Assembly: GCA_965248765.1 (NCBI GenBank)
Contig: CBDFKF010000004.1
Coordinates: forward strand, 2,790,001 to 2,854,000
Direction of reading: 5' to 3'
Length of the DNA stretch: 64,000 bases
DNA from: CBDFKF01 sp965248765
Lineage (GTDB): Bacteria > Pseudomonadota > Alphaproteobacteria > VGEJ01
Every line of letters begins with the position of its first letter. Positions within the stretch are counted from its first letter, which is position 1. A model generated the notes under the pieces. The model saw only the letters and a program-made list of their open reading frames with translations. It was not told the DNA's origin and searched no databases. The position numbers and the translations under genes are program-made. Shown here piece by piece: positions 1 through 8,875 of this stretch.

Positions 1-51
1 GTGGCCGATGCCGAGCAGATGTTGGACGTAGAAAAAAACGCGTCTTGTCAT
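1..51 (-). CDS. Glycosyltransferase, N-terminal fragment (runs off left edge)
   Basis: Only the first 17 codons lie in the window. They read MTRRVFFYVQHLLGIGH from an ATG at 51-49, which overlaps the stop of the upstream phosphatase gene in an ATGA arrangement. The LLGIGH segment after a short beta strand resembles the N-terminus of predicted glycosyltransferases of the MurG-like/COG4671 type. It also parallels the FGLGHLRR stretch of the gene at 3067-4323. The tight overlap makes it the fifth visible gene of the minus-strand glycosyltransferase operon. The family call rests on a very short stretch and on context. Confidence 0.55.
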   Translation of the reverse strand, partial: MTRRVFFYVQHLLGIGH

Positions 52-653
52 CGATGCTCCGATCCACACGCGCGCAACGGGAGATTTAGCGCGACTCCCC
101 GCGGGCGACCATCCTCGCCGATCTCGAAGACATGGACCGCCTCCCAATCCAGCTTGACCGGGGGTTTGCCCAGGAAGTCCCAACCATAGGCGAGCCCGAG
201 GACGGCACGAATCACACCCTTGTGGGTGACCGCGACGGTCGGAACGCCGGCCGCGGCAAGCTCGCCCAGCAACGGCGCAAGCCGGTTCTGTACATCGCGC
301 GGGCTCTCCCCCCCGGGCGGTTGCAGATCGAGACCGCGCGCCTCCTCATTGGCGAGCGCCGCGCCGTGCGTGTGCCTCAGTTCGGCGAGGGTCTGCCCCT
401 CGCACGCGCCCCAGTCCATTTCGATGAGGCGATCGTCGATCTCCACCGACGGCTCCCCGAGGTAGCGCGCTGTTGCGATCGCGCGGCCAAGGGGGCTTGT
501 CAACCAGCGCGTGCCTGACAGGCAGTCGGGCAGACGCAGACCGCGCAGCCGCCGGCCAGCGGCACGGGCGAGCGGCACGTCCGCCCGCCCCTGCAAACGT
601 CCCGCACGGTTCCAGGCCGTCGGTCCGTGGCGGATCAGTGCGAGCGTTGTCAC
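48..653 (-). CDS. Histidine phosphatase family protein (phosphoglycerate mutase-like)
   Basis: A 201-residue protein of the histidine phosphatase superfamily. The phospho-accepting histidine lies in the N-terminal RHG motif (LIRHGPTAWN, residues 7-16). The DWGACEG segment carries the acidic residue typical of the PhoE/GpmB branch, and a second catalytic histidine sits in VTHKGVIRA. The GTG start overlaps the stop of the preceding glycosyltransferase (GTGA), and its own stop overlaps the ATG of the next gene, so it is translationally embedded in the glycosyltransferase operon. The substrate is unknown. Context suggests a sugar phosphate or a phosphorylated glycan precursor, but a generic phosphatase such as a CobC-like enzyme cannot be excluded. 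Confidence 0.85.
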   Translation of the reverse strand: MTTLALIRHGPTAWNRAGRLQGRADVPLARAAGRRLRGLRLPDCLSGTRWLTSPLGRAIATARYLGEPSVEIDDRLIEMDWGACEGQTLAELRHTHGAALANEEARGLDLQPPGGESPRDVQNRLAPLLGELAAAGVPTVAVTHKGVIRAVLGLAYGWDFLGKPPVKLDWEAVHVFEIGEDGRPRGVALNLPLRACGSEHR

Positions 654-1804
654 AATGTTGGCGCCCGCGCCGCGACGGCCTCTCGGAGCGCGCGATCAAG
701 CCGCTCGGCGGCTTGGGTGAGGGTGCGCTCGCTGGTGACGAAGGCCTGGGCGCGCCTCCCCATCGTTTGGCGGAGCGTACGATCCTTGAGCAGTCGTCGC
801 ACGCCAGCTGCAAAAGCCGGCACATCGCCGGCCGGCGTGAGTATGCCGGTCTCGCCCTCGCGAACGACATCGGGGACACCGCGGATGTTGCCGGCGACGA
901 CCGGCATGCCGGCGGCCTGGGCCTCGAGCAGCGCCATGCCGTACGCCTCGTTCACCGCTGGCCATACATAGATGTCGCAAGCCGCGTAAACCTGCGGTAG
1001 CTCGTCCGCTGCGCGGGCGCCGATCGGGCGAACCCGATCAGGTGGGAAGTCGGCAAAGAGAGCGTCGACATCGCCGCGGGCTTCACCATCGCCGACGATC
1101 ACAAGTTGCCACGGACAGTCCGCGAGAGTCCGGAGCGCCGTTGCCAGCCCCGCATACGAGGCGAGCTTATCGCCCCGGCGCATCATGCCGACCGCGAGCA
1201 GCCAAGGCCGATCCCCCGCCAAGCCGCAGGCGGCGGCCAACGCGCGGCGCGAGTCCTCGCGGTCGTGGGAGGCGAACAGAGTCGAATCGAGGAACGGCGG
1301 CAGGTGATGAAGGCGTTCTGGCCCGCCGACCAGCGGTCGGACACAAGCGACGTCGAGCGCGGTGATATAGAACACCGCATCGGCCGCCGCGATCGCGACG
1401 GCGGTCGCCTGGTGGCCGATGTGCCAAGCCCCGCCTGCTCGCTTAGGTGCGTACGACGGCTCGGCGATCAGGTAGGGAATGCCAAGGCGGCGGCTGATTG
1501 CCGGACCAAGCCAATCGGGGGCGCGGTAGTAGACGTGGTAGGTGAACCACGCCTCGGGCCGCTGCGATGCCGGTCGTTGCTCGTAGTCGCGGATCAGCTC
1601 ATGTGCGATCGTCTCGCCGCGGTGTTTGAACACGCTTTGGTCCGAGCCATCGGGCGAGCTGTCGTAGCTACGGAACGACGAGGCGAGCGAAACGTCATGA
1701 GCCGCCGCCGACAACGCTTGCATCAACAGGCGGGCCATCCGCCGATCACCCGATGGTGTCTCATGGGTCGGCGGTTTGAGCGGGGCATAGAAGGCGATGC
1801 GCAT
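650..1804 (-). CDS. Glycosyltransferase family 4 protein
   Basis: A 384-residue GT-B fold glycosyltransferase. The C-terminal half has the GT4 donor-binding signature: CDIYVWPAVNEAYGMALLEAQAAG with the E-x7-E spacing, followed by GVPDVV and GILTPAGD. The N-terminus from MRIAFYAPLKPP is the normal first beta strand, so I chose the ATG at 1804 over an upstream in-frame start that would add 32 residues inside the previous gene. The gene starts 1 bp after the upstream glycosyltransferase ends and overlaps the phosphatase downstream, indicating one transcript. It probably adds a sugar to a surface glycan or glycolipid. The acceptor and donor cannot be read from sequence. Confidence 0.88.
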   Translation of the reverse strand: MRIAFYAPLKPPTHETPSGDRRMARLLMQALSAAAHDVSLASSFRSYDSSPDGSDQSVFKHRGETIAHELIRDYEQRPASQRPEAWFTYHVYYRAPDWLGPAISRRLGIPYLIAEPSYAPKRAGGAWHIGHQATAVAIAAADAVFYITALDVACVRPLVGGPERLHHLPPFLDSTLFASHDREDSRRALAAACGLAGDRPWLLAVGMMRRGDKLASYAGLATALRTLADCPWQLVIVGDGEARGDVDALFADFPPDRVRPIGARAADELPQVYAACDIYVWPAVNEAYGMALLEAQAAGMPVVAGNIRGVPDVVREGETGILTPAGDVPAFAAGVRRLLKDRTLRQTMGRRAQAFVTSERTLTQAAERLDRALREAVAARAPTL

Positions 1805-1805
1805 C

Positions 1806-3059
1806 CTAGCGAACAGCGCGTGCGGCGACCTCTCTGGCACCGACGAGGCCGAACAGCGCGGCAAGCGCGTCGATTCCACGATCCATGGGGAAGCGATCAC
1901 GCGCTACCCGGGCGCCGGTAGCGCCCAGCCGCTCGCGCAGGTCTGGCTCGGTTATCAGACGATTCAGTGCCTGGGCCAGGGCTTCGGCGTCGTCGGGCGG
2001 GACCAACAGACCGTTGGCGCCGTCGTCTATGAGCTCGGGGATTGCCGCGACGTTGGTGGCCACGCAGGCGATGCCTTGACTCTGCGCCTCGAGCAAGACA
2101 TTGGGCAGGCCGTCGCGGTCGCCCCCCGCGGCGATTCGGCTGGCGAGCGCAAACAGATCGGCCTCGCGGTATTGTGCGAGCACCTGGTCATGCGGCAGGG
2201 CCCCCCGCCAGGCGATCCGATCCGCCAGACCGAGGTGGGCGGCGCGGCGCTTGAGACGATCGCCGAGTGGGCCGCCACCGATATGGACGAGCCGCCAATC
2301 GAGCTCGCGGGGCAACCGGGCAAGCGCGTCCAGCAGCACCGCATACCCCTTCTTCTCGACTCTGCGTCCTACCGAGACGATGACCACCGGCTCCCCATCG
2401 CGTCCGTTTCGTCGCGACCGGGCCGCCGGATTGAGTGGGAAGCGGGTCTTGTCGATCCCGTGGTAGACGAGCTCGACGTGTTGGCCGGGTGCCAGCCCGG
2501 CGAGATGATCCTGGCCGATTGCCGTGCAGGTCACCAGCCATTGGCAGGACGCCAGCTTCTCCGCTTTTTCCCAAACGGGGATCGTCCAGATGTCTTTGGC
2601 GTGCGCCGAGCAGGTCCACGGTAGCCCGGTGATCAAACCGGCATAGCGGGTGACGGATGCTGGCGTGTGCAGGAAGTGCGCATGGAGCCGCTCGACCCGC
2701 CCGTCGAGCTCGTGGGCGAGAACCAGCGCCTGGCCAAAACGTCGCACTCGGTTGGGTGTGAGGTCGCGCGCCAGATCGCGAAGCCAGGCCGCGCGCGCGG
2801 CCCGGTATCCGGCCGAGCCCCGGAGCGCACGCCAGGCGCGGGCGACCCGCAGCGGCTCATGATGGAGATACTCGGGCAGATAGCGGACCGGAGCCGCTAT
2901 CTCCTGGTGAATGGCGTGAACATGGGAATCCGTCGGCCACCGCAGCGAGATGATCTCGATATCGAGACCGCGGCGCTCGAGCGCCCGGATCTCCTGCGCG
3001 ATGAAGGTCTCAGACAGGCGCGGATAGCCTTTGAGGACAAAGGCGACGCGTCCGTTCAT
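1806..3059 (-). CDS. Glycosyltransferase family 4 protein (colanic-acid WcaL-like)
   Basis: A 417-residue GT4 enzyme. It begins MNGRVAFVLKGYPRLSETFI, the pattern seen at the N-terminus of WcaL/ExoL-type exopolysaccharide glycosyltransferases. The donor site near the C-terminus reads ADLFALASR, then GLPNVLLEAQSQG, IPELIDDG and GLLVPPDD. I chose the ATG at 3059 because it begins the conserved strand; the longer frame adds 16 unconserved residues overlapping the upstream gene. It lies 7 bp after the stop of the gene at 3067-4323 and 1 bp before the next glycosyltransferase. A role in polysaccharide or glycolipid assembly is inferred from the family and the operon. Confidence 0.88.
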   Translation of the reverse strand: MNGRVAFVLKGYPRLSETFIAQEIRALERRGLDIEIISLRWPTDSHVHAIHQEIAAPVRYLPEYLHHEPLRVARAWRALRGSAGYRAARAAWLRDLARDLTPNRVRRFGQALVLAHELDGRVERLHAHFLHTPASVTRYAGLITGLPWTCSAHAKDIWTIPVWEKAEKLASCQWLVTCTAIGQDHLAGLAPGQHVELVYHGIDKTRFPLNPAARSRRNGRDGEPVVIVSVGRRVEKKGYAVLLDALARLPRELDWRLVHIGGGPLGDRLKRRAAHLGLADRIAWRGALPHDQVLAQYREADLFALASRIAAGGDRDGLPNVLLEAQSQGIACVATNVAAIPELIDDGANGLLVPPDDAEALAQALNRLITEPDLRERLGATGARVARDRFPMDRGIDALAALFGLVGAREVAARAVR

Positions 3060-3066
3060 CGGGAAC

Positions 3067-4323
3067 TCAGACGGGTTGGCGGAGTCGGGCCCGCGCCGTC
3101 CCGGCATGGCGCTGAGCGAGCAACGGCGCGGCCAGCCGATTGACGTTCTCCAGCCCCTCGAGGAGCCCTGGCACGACGACCTCCGATGGCCGTCGCTGTT
3201 GAGGCAGGCCGCGCAGCACTGCCGCCATCTGTTGAGGATCGCAGCGTCCGTCGTGCTCGATCATCTGCACCAGCCCGAGCGCTTCGGCGCGCGAGGCGCG
3301 GATAAACTGCTCGAGTCGGGGTTCGGTCCGCGGCATGATCACGGCGCGCTTATCCAGCGAGAGGATTTCGCAGAACGTGTTGTAGCCCCCCATGGCCACG
3401 ATGCCGACGGCGTTGGCCTCGAGGTTCTCCATATGCGCGTCGAAGGTGATGGCCTCGACTCGCTTGAGCTTGGCGGCGCGCTTGGCGAATTCCTTCTGCA
3501 GCTCGGGCTGCATGAACGGGCCGAGCACCAGGAGGGCGGGGTAGGGCAGCAGACTCTCGGTCTCATAGGCGCGAAGCACCCACTCGATGAGCGTCTCGCC
3601 ATCGCCTCCGCCACCCGGCGTCACCAACAGGTACGGACGACGCGTGATGGCCGGCGGCGGATGGGCCACCACCGGATCGCTGATCCGACGCCGCAAATAG
3701 CCGGTGTAGACGATCTTGTCCGTGACGCTTGCCGGCAGCCCGATGTCGGCCAACGGCTCGCAGATCTGTGGCAGGCCGTAGATCCAGATCTCATGGTAGA
3801 GGTCACGCAGTCTGGGCAGCACGTTCTTGCGAGTCCATTCGGGCGCGAGCAACGCCGGCTCGTCGAGTACATCGCGCAAGCCGAGGACCAGCCGGGTACC
3901 GCGCGCGCGCAGCAGCGGCAGCGCGTCATTGATCTCGCCGCGCAAGCCGACCGGTTCTTTGTCGACGATGAAGATGTCGGGATCGAAGATGTCCGCCGCG
4001 TGGGTGATGATGGATGAGCGCATGGACAAGGTTTCTTCCACGTCCATGTGCAAATTGAGCGCGGTGTATTCGCCGTTGCGAAGCTTGATGACGCCGGGAA
4101 TGCGGACGAAATCCACGCGCGCGCGGAAATCGAAGCTGCCGATGATCGGTGAACCGGAGAGAATCAACACCGAGAGCTCGGACTCGTGCTCGGCTAGCGA
4201 ATGGGCGATGGTCAAGCAGCGCCGCAGGTGCCCGAGGCCGAACGTGTCGTGACTGTAGATCAGGACACGCGGTCCGCGCCCGTGGGTGCGCGCCGTAACA
4301 GCCTCCCCGACCTCGTACAACAT
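3067..4323 (-). CDS. Predicted glycosyltransferase, GT28/MurG-like (COG4671 type)
   Basis: A protein of about 418 residues that leads the minus-strand operon. The N-terminal YSHDTFGLGHLRR motif and the C-terminal GGYNTFCEILSLDKRAVIMPR segment match the acceptor-side glycine loop and nucleotide-sugar site of MurG-like glycosyltransferases, in the version found in uncharacterised COG4671 proteins. The ATG at 4323 is preferred; a longer frame adds 14 residues with no family resemblance. The 142 bp to the divergent ABC exporter gene at 4466 must hold the promoters for both directions. I see no confident -35/-10 pair there. The sugar and acceptor are unknown. Confidence 0.8.
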   Translation of the reverse strand: MLYEVGEAVTARTHGRGPRVLIYSHDTFGLGHLRRCLTIAHSLAEHESELSVLILSGSPIIGSFDFRARVDFVRIPGVIKLRNGEYTALNLHMDVEETLSMRSSIITHAADIFDPDIFIVDKEPVGLRGEINDALPLLRARGTRLVLGLRDVLDEPALLAPEWTRKNVLPRLRDLYHEIWIYGLPQICEPLADIGLPASVTDKIVYTGYLRRRISDPVVAHPPPAITRRPYLLVTPGGGGDGETLIEWVLRAYETESLLPYPALLVLGPFMQPELQKEFAKRAAKLKRVEAITFDAHMENLEANAVGIVAMGGYNTFCEILSLDKRAVIMPRTEPRLEQFIRASRAEALGLVQMIEHDGRCDPQQMAAVLRGLPQQRRPSEVVVPGLLEGLENVNRLAAPLLAQRHAGTARARLRQPV

Positions 4324-4465
4324 CGGCGGACTATGGCATGACGATGCGCCTCGACAAAGGTGCAATTTTGGCGAGCCGTTTACCGGGGTCTTGGCGTAAG
4401 TTAAGCTCCGGCCGTCATATTTTTCGCGGTCCTGGGCGCGGCACCGAGGTCATCATCAGGTTCTG

Positions 4466-7123
4466 ATGGAACCCTCCATCTTCAAGTTCGTTCTTCGTTA
4501 CAGCATGCGCCAGCAGGTGACGCTGACGATTCTGGCGGCTGCGTCGTTTCCGTTCCTCTACGCGTTTTATGAGTTGCCAAAGACGATCGTGAATCAGGCG
4601 ATTCAGGGGGCGCCTGACACGTTCCCGATCGACGTCCTTGGGATCGAGTTCGGCCACATGGGCTTTCTGTTCGCGCTTTGCGGACTGTTCCTCGTGCTGG
4701 TCGTCGTCAATCAGTCGTTCAAGTACTACATCAACGTGTTCAAAGGGCTGACCGGTGAGCGGATGTTGCGCCGGCTGCGTTACGAGCTCTACGCGCGGAT
4801 CCTGCGCTTCCCGCTTCCCACCTTCCGCAAGATGTCCCAGGGCGAGATCATTCCGATGATCACCGCCGAGGTCGAACCGCTCGGGGGCTTCATCGGCGAC
4901 GCGTTCTCGCTGCCCGCCTTCCAGGGCGGAACGCTTCTGGTGATCCTCGGCTTTTTGTTCGTGCAGAACCCGCTGATGGCCGCGGCGGCGGTGTCGCTCT
5001 ATCCACTCCAGGTATACGTCATCCCCAAGCTGCAGCGGCGGGTGAACCAGCTCGGCAAGCAACGCGTGCGTTTGGTCAGGCAGCTGTCGGACCGCATCGG
5101 CGAGACGGTACAGGGCGTGCAGGAGGTCCACGTCCACGATACCTCGAACCTTGAGCTGGCGACCTTTTCCCACCGACTGGGGACGATCTTCGATGTCCGC
5201 TATCAGATCTACCGGCAGAAGTTCGTCATCAAGTTCCTCAACAACTTTATTCAGCAGCTCGGGCCATTCTTCTTCTATTCGATCGGCGGCTACCTGACGA
5301 TCTCAGGGGAACTCGAGATCGGCACCCTGATGGCGGCGATCGCGGCGCACAAGGACCTGGCATCGCCCTGGAAGGAACTATTGAACTACTACCAGAAGAA
5401 GGAGGATGCCCGGATCAAATACGATCAGGTCGTCAACCAGTTCGACCCGCCGGGAATGCGCGAGGAAGATTATCAACTCGACGAGCCTGAGGTGTTGTCG
5501 CCGTTGAGCGGCGAGTTCCAGATCTCGAATCTGACGTTAACGGACGAACAGGACAATAGTGTCGTCGATGGTGTTTCTTTCCGCTTTCGCCTCGATCAGC
5601 ACGTCGCGCTGGTTGGGCCCCAGGGCTCGGGTAAGGAGGAGACGGCGCTTCTGCTTGCGCGCCTTCTTGATCCAACCAAGGGCGGCGTTGTCGTCGACGG
5701 TACAGATCTCGGCGGCCTCCCCGAGGCGGTGACCGGTCGCCGCATCTCCTATGTCGGGCCGAACGGCTTCATCTTTGCCACGACGCTCGGCGAGAACCTG
5801 TTCTACGGCCTCAAGCATCGGCCACTGGCGGAACTGGCATACGACGATGCCGGACGCACGGAACAGCGCACCATGGTGGCGGAGTCAAAACTATCGGGCA
5901 ACATCGCCCACGATGTTAATGCGGACTGGATCGATTATTCCGCCGCCGGGGTCGCCTCAATGGAGGAACTCCGCGCCGAAGGGCTTCGGGTGCTCAAGCT
6001 GGTCGACCTCAGCCATGATGTCTATCAGCTCGGTTTGCGTGGAACGATCGATCCCCAGAAGCAGCCCGACGTCGCCGAGGGCATCCTGTCTGCGCGGCGT
6101 GCGCTCCGCGAGCGCACCAACGACCCATCGATCGCCGCGCTAATAGAAACCTTCGATCGCGATGCCTACAACACCAACGCGACGGTCGGTGAGAACCTCA
6201 TGTTCGGCAACCCGGTCGGCGAATACTTCGACGTCGACAACCTTGCCGACAACGACTACGTGCTGTCGGTGCTCGATCTAGAGCAAGTGGGCCTTCGAGA
6301 GACGATGCTCTCGATCGGCTATCAGGTCGCCGCCACGATGGTCGAGCTGTTCGCCGACCTGCCGCCTGATCACGAGTTCTTCCAGCAGTTCGGCTTCATC
6401 AGTGCCGAAGACCTGCCGGAGTTCCAGGCGCTCCTCACCCGGATCGACCGCGATCAGCTGTCGGACCTTGCCGATGAGGACCGCTCTCGTCTGATGTCGC
6501 TTCCGTTCAAGCTGATTCCGGCGCGCCATCGCTTGGGTCTTATCAACGAGGAGATCCAAGCCAAGGTGTTGGCGGCGCGGCATGCATTTGCGGAGAACCT
6601 GCCCGAGGAGGCCAGCGATGCGGTCGAGTTCTATGACCGCGAGGCCTACAACAGCAGCGCCAACCTGCAGGACAACATTCTGTTCGGGAAGATGGCCTAT
6701 GGCGAAGCGCAGGCGGCCGAGCGGGTGGGGCGACTTATTTCCGAGGTGATCGAGGAGCGGGGCCTGGAGGACATGGTGGGCCTGGTGGCGCTCGACTACG
6801 GTGTCGGCATCGCCGGTTCGCGCCTGTCGGGATCACAGCGCCAGAAGCTCGCGATCGCCCGCGCTATCTTGAAACGGCCGGATGTGCTCGTGCTGTCCGA
6901 GCCCACCGCTGCCCTCGATAGCAGCGCACAGGCGAGCATACCTCCCGCTATTCTCAAGGAGTTCGAGGGCCGGTGCGTGATCTGGGCCCTACATCGTGCC
7001 ACCTTGGCTGAGGGCTTTGACCTCATTCTGGTTATGCGCAACGGGCGGGTTGTTGAACAGGGGTCCTATTCCGATCTTAATAAAGACAACACCGAGTTCC
7101 ACGGCATGCTGGCCGCTGAGTAA
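4466..7123 (+). CDS. ABC exporter (fused membrane and ATPase domains) with expanded, atypical nucleotide-binding domain
   Basis: 885 residues, against about 600 for an ordinary half-size ABC exporter. Residues 1-330 form an ABC type-1 membrane domain with predicted helices near 18-35, 65-85, 150-182 and 260-282. The ATPase domain has Walker A GPQGSGKE (384-391), signature LSGSQ (787-791), a Walker B-like VLVLSEP (807-813) and the switch histidine H842. Walker A and signature are about 400 residues apart instead of about 100. The insert carries three copies of a Q-loop-like block: TTLGENLFYGL at 439, DAYNTNATVGENLMFGN at 566, and EAYNSSANLQDNILFGK at 726. The Walker B aspartate is serine, while the following glutamate is kept. 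A cyclic-nucleotide-binding gene follows 17 bp later. It probably exports a glycolipid or glycan intermediate. Confidence 0.85.
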   Translation: MEPSIFKFVLRYSMRQQVTLTILAAASFPFLYAFYELPKTIVNQAIQGAPDTFPIDVLGIEFGHMGFLFALCGLFLVLVVVNQSFKYYINVFKGLTGERMLRRLRYELYARILRFPLPTFRKMSQGEIIPMITAEVEPLGGFIGDAFSLPAFQGGTLLVILGFLFVQNPLMAAAAVSLYPLQVYVIPKLQRRVNQLGKQRVRLVRQLSDRIGETVQGVQEVHVHDTSNLELATFSHRLGTIFDVRYQIYRQKFVIKFLNNFIQQLGPFFFYSIGGYLTISGELEIGTLMAAIAAHKDLASPWKELLNYYQKKEDARIKYDQVVNQFDPPGMREEDYQLDEPEVLSPLSGEFQISNLTLTDEQDNSVVDGVSFRFRLDQHVALVGPQGSGKEETALLLARLLDPTKGGVVVDGTDLGGLPEAVTGRRISYVGPNGFIFATTLGENLFYGLKHRPLAELAYDDAGRTEQRTMVAESKLSGNIAHDVNADWIDYSAAGVASMEELRAEGLRVLKLVDLSHDVYQLGLRGTIDPQKQPDVAEGILSARRALRERTNDPSIAALIETFDRDAYNTNATVGENLMFGNPVGEYFDVDNLADNDYVLSVLDLEQVGLRETMLSIGYQVAATMVELFADLPPDHEFFQQFGFISAEDLPEFQALLTRIDRDQLSDLADEDRSRLMSLPFKLIPARHRLGLINEEIQAKVLAARHAFAENLPEEASDAVEFYDREAYNSSANLQDNILFGKMAYGEAQAAERVGRLISEVIEERGLEDMVGLVALDYGVGIAGSRLSGSQRQKLAIARAILKRPDVLVLSEPTAALDSSAQASIPPAILKEFEGRCVIWALHRATLAEGFDLILVMRNGRVVEQGSYSDLNKDNTEFHGMLAAE

Positions 7124-7140
7124 CTCGGGAGGAGGATGAC

Positions 7141-7596
7141 GTGAGCCTCAACGAAGAAGTAAAGCTTTTGCGCCGAATACCGCTGTTCGCCAAGATCGAG
7201 CCGTCGAAGCTGAAATTGCTCGCGTTCACCAGTGAACGGCTGACGTTTCATGCCGGGCAGAGTCTGTGCGTGCAGGGCGAAATGGGCGATGCCGCCTTCG
7301 TTATCATCAGCGGCGACTGCGACGTCATCATCGATACCGCCAACGGCCCGCTGACCGTCGCCAAGGTCGGCCAAGACGACTTCGTTGGTGAAATTGCGAT
7401 TCTTTGTGATGTCCCGCGCACGGCGACCGTTACGGCGAAAAACTCGGTAACAGTCCTCAAGATCACAAAGGACCTGTTCTTCCGGATGATCAGCGAATTT
7501 CCGCAGATGGGTGTCGAGATCATGCGCGAGCTGGCCGCGCGGCTGGAGCGGACGACGAGCCAGCTGCGCGAGGCACGCAGCGCCAGCACCGGTTAG
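7141..7596 (+). CDS. Cyclic nucleotide-binding domain protein (Crp/Fnr-type sensor domain without HTH)
   Basis: A 151-residue protein consisting of one cNMP-binding beta-roll (about residues 15-125). GDAAFVIISGDCDVII forms the early beta strands. VGEIAILCDVPRTATVTA matches the phosphate-binding cassette, with the glutamate and arginine that contact a cyclic nucleotide. A short C-terminal helix follows, but no DNA-binding helix-turn-helix, so it is not a complete transcription factor. The GTG start sits behind a strong GGGAGGAGG. It begins 17 bp after the enlarged ABC exporter, so it may sense a cyclic nucleotide for that transporter. That link is inference from position only. Confidence 0.85.
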   Translation: MSLNEEVKLLRRIPLFAKIEPSKLKLLAFTSERLTFHAGQSLCVQGEMGDAAFVIISGDCDVIIDTANGPLTVAKVGQDDFVGEIAILCDVPRTATVTAKNSVTVLKITKDLFFRMISEFPQMGVEIMRELAARLERTTSQLREARSASTG

Positions 7597-7617
7597 GCCG
7601 GCGCCGGCGCGGCTGCG

Positions 7618-8121
7618 ATGAGCCGTCTCGACAGCTTCATCCGTCGCATCTGCGCCCAGCGCGATTGCCTCAACGCGGCCGCTCGCCTCGCGGCCGACCT
7701 GCCCGGCCCAGTGCTTGAGCTGGGCCTCGGTAACGGCCGCACATACGATCACCTGCGCGAGATCATGCCCGACCGCGAGATCTACGTGTTCGATCGCCGG
7801 ATCGCCGCGCATCCAGCGTGCATCCCGGATCCGGAGCACATGCTCCTGGGCGACATTCACGAGACTCTCCCTGCCGCAGGAGCACGCATCAGCGCGCCGG
7901 CCGCGCTAGCCCACTGCGATATCGGCACCGGTGAAAAAACAGCGGCGCTTGAGCTCGCCGCGTGGCTTGCGCCGGTCCTCGATCCGCTGCTAGCGACCGG
8001 CGCGATCATCGTTTCGGACCAGCGATTGATGGCCCCTGGATGGTCGCCCTTGCCGCTCCCCGAGGGGGTGCCCTCCCAGCGCTATTTCTTCGCCCGCGTC
8101 ACGCGACCGTCGTCCCCCTAA
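7618..8121 (+). CDS. Small class I SAM-dependent methyltransferase-like protein
   Basis: A 167-residue protein with a Rossmann-type AdoMet motif I, VLELGLGNGRTYDHLRE, near residues 32-48. The acidic end of strand 2 is in IYVFDR. The rest is short for a methyltransferase, with no obvious substrate-binding domain. It ends with a strand pair (GAIIVSDQR and RYFFARV). It starts 21 bp after the cNMP-binding gene and is probably co-transcribed with the ABC exporter. The substrate is unknown; a lipid or glycan modification would suit the locus. A non-catalytic AdoMet-binding protein is also possible. Confidence 0.7.
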   Translation: MSRLDSFIRRICAQRDCLNAAARLAADLPGPVLELGLGNGRTYDHLREIMPDREIYVFDRRIAAHPACIPDPEHMLLGDIHETLPAAGARISAPAALAHCDIGTGEKTAALELAAWLAPVLDPLLATGAIIVSDQRLMAPGWSPLPLPEGVPSQRYFFARVTRPSSP

Positions 8122-8191
8122 GCCGCGGGGGCTGGGGCGCGTTCGTGTACTATGCGCGACTCCGGTACGGCGTGATGGACGAGCATGTCCC

Positions 8192-8866
8192 ATGACGAGC
8201 GATGACACTCTCTTTGCCGCGCTGCGCGAAATGATGGTCGATCAGATCGCGCTCCATGCCGCGGCGGCCAGCGACACGATCGGCAAGGCGCGCCTCGGCG
8301 AACGCATCATGACGGTGATGAGCCAGGTGTCCCGGCATGAGTTCGTACCCGAGGAGTTGAAGCGCCTGGCGTATCACGACACGCCACTTCCCATCGGACA
8401 CGACAAGACCATCTCGCAACCCTTCATGGTGGCGGCGATGACCGACCTTCTGAATGTGCAGCCCGACGACCGGGTACTCGAGGTGGGTACCGGACTCGGC
8501 TACCAAGCCGCGGTGCTCGCCGAGCTCTGCGAAGCGGTGTTCTCGGTGGAGATCATTTCCGAGCTGGCGGCTGACGCCGAGCTGCGGTTGCGGCGTGTCG
8601 GTTATAACGCCATCGAGCTGCGTGTCGGCGATGGCTCGTATGGCTGGTCCGACAATGCGCCGTTTGACAAGATTATGGTGACGGCAGCACCGGAGATGAT
8701 GCCCAATAGTCTCCTCGACCAGCTCCGACCGGGCGGCGCTATGGTCCTTCCAATGGGCCCGGAAGCGGCCCAGGAGCTGCGCCATGTCCGCAAGGCCGTC
8801 GACGGTGAGATCTCGACGGCGTCGGTGATGCCGGTGCGTTTTTCCGCACTTATCACCAGCCATTAG
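8192..8866 (+). CDS. pcm: Protein-L-isoaspartate O-methyltransferase
   Basis: A 224-residue PIMT family member that methylates L-isoaspartyl residues in damaged proteins. The family block HEFVP followed by GHDKTISQPFMVA (substrate side) and AdoMet motif I, VLEVGTGLGYQAAVLAEL, are both intact. VMVTAA and LRPGGAMVLPMG follow at the usual spacing. Alphaproteobacterial copies often precede tolC, but here a pentapeptide-repeat gene starts 9 bp downstream. The length is normal and nothing appears degraded. Confidence 0.9.
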   Translation: MTSDDTLFAALREMMVDQIALHAAAASDTIGKARLGERIMTVMSQVSRHEFVPEELKRLAYHDTPLPIGHDKTISQPFMVAAMTDLLNVQPDDRVLEVGTGLGYQAAVLAELCEAVFSVEIISELAADAELRLRRVGYNAIELRVGDGSYGWSDNAPFDKIMVTAAPEMMPNSLLDQLRPGGAMVLPMGPEAAQELRHVRKAVDGEISTASVMPVRFSALITSH

Positions 8867-8875
8867 CGTGTAGCC

